Positions 22,207 through 24,882 of a DNA stretch of 24,882 nucleotides are shown here, piece after piece. The notes under the pieces are model-generated. The model made no database searches and was not told the origin of the DNA. It saw nothing but the letters and a program-made list of their open reading frames with translations. Source of the DNA: CAZWLD01 sp964634685 (GTDB lineage: Bacteria > Bacillota_I > Bacilli_A > Acholeplasmatales > JAEDCM01); assembly GCA_964634685.1 (NCBI GenBank), contig CAZWLD010000034.1:1-24882 (forward strand), written 5' to 3'. Positions within the stretch are counted from its first letter, which is position 1, and each line of letters begins with the position of its first letter. Position numbers and translations under genes: made by a program.

Positions 22207-22825
22207 GAAAGATACTAAACAAAAAGACACCAAAAAAGAAAAAAATGGTGTCCGAACCAAAAATGTCTTTGGAAAAAATCTTGGACGAACCAATATTATT
22301 CTTTTACTTTGTGGAGCTTTATTAATTACGGCTTTATCATGGTGGTTAGTTACATCAGCTGTTCAGAGAGATATCGATAAATACAATAAGGATATCAAAA
22401 ATCTTAATTCACAAATTGTAGCATTAAAGAATCAAAAAAATGAGGAATTGATTGATACTTCATTGTTTATGGCTGCCTTACCTGAATCAATTAACCCAGA
22501 GGAAGTAAGAAATGAGATTACAAATGCCGCTAGATCGGCAGGACTTGAGGTTAAGGTTCCATATTTAAATATTAGCTATACTGCTGGGGCTGATGTTCCT
22601 TCTTCAATTGAAGGGTTAAATAAAGAGGTTCAATCATATTTTTATAGTGTTTCCGTAACTGCTAATAATATTGATATTTTATTAGATTTTGTTGAAAACC
22701 TTTATAGTACTGGTGGAGTTTCATCAAGAATTTTATATCTTGATCAGGTTAATATAACTGGAATGGATGCGGATAAGGTTTCCGCAACCTTTGCAATCTA
22801 TACCTTCTATCGTCCTCAAGCTTAA
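22199..22825 (+). CDS. pilO: PilO-like pilus assembly protein
   Basis: 208 residues from the ATG overlapping the pilN stop (ATGAGTAA). A lysine-rich cytoplasmic N-terminus (about 1-30), one membrane helix (32-53) and a coiled coil (about 56-82) are followed by an alpha/beta outer domain with LPESINPEEVRNEITNAARSAGLEV, the ferredoxin-like fold start seen in PilO proteins. It would pair with PilN in the membrane alignment complex. A longer frame begins at 22154, but its first residues lie in pilN coding sequence and lack a binding site. Confidence 0.78.
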   Translation: MSKKDTKQKDTKKEKNGVRTKNVFGKNLGRTNIILLLCGALLITALSWWLVTSAVQRDIDKYNKDIKNLNSQIVALKNQKNEELIDTSLFMAALPESINPEEVRNEITNAARSAGLEVKVPYLNISYTAGADVPSSIEGLNKEVQSYFYSVSVTANNIDILLDFVENLYSTGGVSSRILYLDQVNITGMDADKVSATFAIYTFYRPQA

Positions 22826-22835
22826 ACTAATGACT

Positions 22836-22869
22836 ATAAGCAATGCAATTGCATTGCTTATCTTTTTTT
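22836..22869 (+). terminator. Terminator of the pilD-pilMNO operon
   Basis: A 26-bp perfect palindrome (arms ATAAGCAATGCAA / TTGCATTGCTTAT) followed by CTTTTTTT. Confidence 0.85.
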
Positions 22870-22899
22870 GTCTTTTTTTGAAATCTGTTCATATAAATC

Positions 22900-22928
22900 T
22901 TGATATCTATTTTTTCCTGTGTTATAAT
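22900..22928 (+). promoter_or_regulatory. Sigma-A promoter of the degV-family gene
   Basis: TTGATA (22900-22905), a 17-bp spacer and TATAAT (22923-22928). Confidence 0.85.
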
Positions 22929-22955
22929 AAGTGCGAAAGAGAGGTATGCTTTGAA

Positions 22956-23843
22956 ATGAGAGATTATGTTATTGTTACCGATTCAACAACAGATTTACCT
23001 ATTGATATCGCTAATGAGCTAGGTGTAACTGTTTTAAATTTACGATTTACAATTGATGGAAAAGAATATGAAAACTATTTAGATGAACGCGAAATGTCAT
23101 CAAAAGAGTTTTATGGATTAATTAGACAAGGCTTTATGCCAGCCACAACCCAAATCAATGTTAGTGATTATGTCGATTGCTTAACAAAATTTGTTAAAGA
23201 AGAAAAGGACGTTTTTGTTATGTGCTTTGATTCAAAATTAAGCGGAACCTATAATTCTTTATGTGTTGCGGTAAATATTGTTAAAGAAGAATATCCGGAT
23301 GCTAAAATCATTCCCTTTGACACCTTATCAGCCTCAACAGGCGAAGGATTATTCGTCTATGAAGCGGCTTTAAGGAAAAACCAAGGATATACCATTGATC
23401 AATTGCATGAATGGTGCCTAGCTAATCGTAGTCGTGTTAATCACTGGTTTACTGTTGATGATATCGATCACTTAAAAAGAGGCGGAAGATTAACCAATGC
23501 AGCAGCTTTTGCGGCTAAATTATTAAAGATTAAGCCTTTCCTTATTTGTGATGATGAAGGAAGACTACGCGTCAAGAAAAAATGCATTGGAAGAAAAAAA
23601 GCCATTTTGGAATTATATGAAAAATTCCTTGAAAACTATGATGAAGAAACTAATTGTTTAATTATTAGTCACGGTGATTGTTATGAGGAAGCCAAAGAAT
23701 TAGCTGATAAAATAATGAATGAATCTGGCAAAAAAATCAACAGGCTTTTGATTAACTACATTGGTCCGGTTATTGGTGCCCATAGCGGACCTGGAACAAT
23801 CGCTATCTTCTATATGGGATTAAAGGACACAAGAGAATATTAA
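22956..23843 (+). CDS. DegV-family fatty-acid-binding protein
   Basis: 295 residues from the ATG 28 bp after the -10 box, with GAGAGG upstream; a longer frame starting at 22767 runs through the promoter and is not used. DegV/FakB proteins bind a fatty acid and present it to a fatty-acid kinase (FakA). Family motifs are VTDSTTDLP (7-15), PATTQINVSDY (62-72), in place of the usual TSQPS segment, KLSGTYNSL (94-102), DHLKRGGRL (171-179) and GAHSGPGT (254-261). It is cytosolic and monocistronic. The Thr-Thr at the TSQ position is a mild variation. Which lipid it binds cannot be told. Confidence 0.92.
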   Translation: MRDYVIVTDSTTDLPIDIANELGVTVLNLRFTIDGKEYENYLDEREMSSKEFYGLIRQGFMPATTQINVSDYVDCLTKFVKEEKDVFVMCFDSKLSGTYNSLCVAVNIVKEEYPDAKIIPFDTLSASTGEGLFVYEAALRKNQGYTIDQLHEWCLANRSRVNHWFTVDDIDHLKRGGRLTNAAAFAAKLLKIKPFLICDDEGRLRVKKKCIGRKKAILELYEKFLENYDEETNCLIISHGDCYEEAKELADKIMNESGKKINRLLINYIGPVIGAHSGPGTIAIFYMGLKDTREY

Positions 23844-23853
23844 AAAAATACTT

Positions 23854-23890
23854 AGCTTAAAATCTTTGTTTTGATTTTAAGCTTTTTTTA
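23854..23890 (+). terminator. Terminator of the degV-family gene
   Basis: AGCTTAAAATC pairs with GATTTTAAGCT over an 8-nt loop, then six T. Confidence 0.88.
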
Positions 23891-23922
23891 AACGCTTTTT
23901 AGCCTTTAAAAGAGGTTTTATA

Positions 23923-24765
23923 ATGGAAGAGAGAAAAGCCAAAAATGCTTTGATTTTTAGCGATACAAAGGAATTATTCACAACATATCAAGCATTGATT
24001 CAAGTAATAAAAAAAATCCCTTCAGGGCAAATTTTTATAGCGGAAAATGATATTGTGAAAACACCATTTATAAACAACGAAAAAAAGCCCAAGTGTTGTT
24101 AGCAAAAAGAGATCACTTGAAGACACAATGCCTTATGCGGGGATGGGAAAAAAGGTTTGTGTTTTGAATTTCACCTCAAAAACCAATCCTGGAGGAGGCG
24201 TTACCAAAGGGTCATCCGCCCAAGAGGAATCAATTTGCCGCTCGCCAACCCTTTATCCTTGCCTTAACACGAAAAAAAATGTGGAATCTGTTTTATGGAC
24301 CACACAGGATTTTGGGAAATCCTTTATACAATAACGATTGTATATACACTCCTAATGTTTGTGTTTTTAAAAGCGACATCGATTTTCTGGATATAATCAA
24401 AAAAGAAGATTGGTCGAGTGTATATATAATTACTTGTGCCGCCCCTAATCTTCGTGATAATCCAAAGAATCTAATGAATACTTACGCTGGAAAAGAAAAA
24501 GCAAAGATAGAACCTGATGAGCTTGAGAGATTGCTTACATCAAGGAATAAAAAGAATATTTTTGGTTGCTGCGGAAAAAAATAAAGTTTTGATCTTAGGT
24601 GCCTTTGGCTGTGGGGCTTTTAAAAATCCACCGGAAATTGTGGCTAGGGCATTTAAGAAAGTAATGCAAGATTATTTGCATTATTTCGATTGTATTGAAT
24701 TTGCTGTTTATCATACAGAACGTGAAATTGCAAATTATGAGGCCTTTTTAAAGATTCTTGGATAA
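23923..24765 (+). pseudogene. TIGR02452-family (microbial PARG-like macrodomain) gene with three +1 frameshifts
   Basis: Intact family members, about 270-280 residues, resemble bacterial-type poly(ADP-ribose) glycohydrolases. The ATG at 23923 follows AGAGG and begins MEERKAKNALIFSDT. The signature VLNFTSKTNPGGGVTKGSSAQEESICRSPTLYPCL (PGGG and QEE of the active-site loop) is read in the next frame from about 24090. The segment FYGPH...YNNDCIYTPNVCVFKSD...ITCAAPN is in a third frame from about 24279. VLILGAFGCGAFKNPPE to the end is back in the first frame from about 24545. Each step is consistent with one extra base; the first two lie at A-runs (A7 near 24080, A8 near 24271), the third near 24535. 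Unless these are sequencing errors the gene is broken. The total length is that of a full gene, so decay is recent. Confidence 0.85.
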
Positions 24766-24882
24766 TAAAGCTTGTTAAAAATTTATCTATTTTTTTCAAA
24801 AAAAATTGAACTAAAAAAGATGGAAACAAAAAGGTTTAAAAACAGTATAAATAATCCTATAAAACTTTATAAAACCTTCTAT
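24766..24882. other. AT-rich tail of the window without recognisable features
   Basis: Homopolymer-rich sequence (T7 and A8 runs) with no reading frame, clear hairpin or promoter that I can support. Confidence 0.5.

Noticed and set aside
22767..22955. N-terminal extension of the degV-family gene
   Set aside because: It covers the pilO 3' end, a terminator and the degV promoter. Family homology begins exactly at the ATG at 22956.

Overview
The window is AT-rich DNA from a monoderm, low-GC bacterium of the Bacillota/Mycoplasmatota side. Genes carry GGAGG-type ribosome binding sites and sigma-A promoters with TTGATA/TATAAT boxes. TGA is used as an ordinary stop (for example spmA and cshB), so the code is table 11 and not the Mycoplasma code. 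The cell makes peptidoglycan (DacB-like carboxypeptidase) and isoprenoids by the MEP route (IspH). The order dacB-spmA-spmB-...-rluB is the one found in endospore-forming Bacilli, and ispH-cshB-nfo also resembles the Bacillus neighbourhood. An uncultured, Acholeplasma- or Erysipelotrichia-like member of the Bacilli is my best guess.

Layout. 1-504: two gene remnants, an unidentified reading-frame tail and the C-terminal third of a DUF4143 ATPase. 535-752: a strong promoter and a terminator-bounded structured RNA of unknown class, just before dacB. 789-4948: dacB, spmA, spmB, an RlmI-type 23S methyltransferase on the opposite strand, and rluB. 4949-7490: an accessory island with an orphan AbiEi antitoxin, a candidate repeat-hairpin small RNA, an orphan RelB/DinJ antitoxin, a 14-unit tandem array of 20-21 bp repeats, and a winged-helix fragment fed by slipped 11/12-bp repeats. 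7551-10536: ispH (minus), cshB and nfo. 10572-22825: a complete-looking type IV pilus/type II-like locus in two divergent halves. 22956-23843: a DegV lipid-binding protein. 23923-24765: a PARG-like TIGR02452 gene broken by three +1 frameshifts.

The pilus locus is the main system. The minus strand carries the minor pilins: a PilV/GspI-like, a PilW/GspJ-like, a pilin-like protein that has lost its prepilin signal, a 599-residue protein resembling a tip pilin (GspK/PilX position, no Glu5), and a separate small pilin with its own promoter. The plus strand carries a membrane-anchored protein of unknown function, the PilB ATPase, the PilC platform, the major pilin, a prepilin-peptidase-like protein and PilM-PilN-PilO. 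No PilT or secretin is present here, as expected of a non-retracting monoderm machine, though both could lie elsewhere.

The strongest oddity is the prepilin-peptidase homologue. It keeps its zinc-type cysteines but has only one Asp in 243 residues, so it lacks both catalytic aspartates of the family. Other points worth a second look are the unidentified RNAs at 570-752 and 6007-6130, the ~20.6-bp repeat array, the 599-residue pilin-like protein, and CcpA-like (cre-like) palindromes at three pilus regulatory regions.
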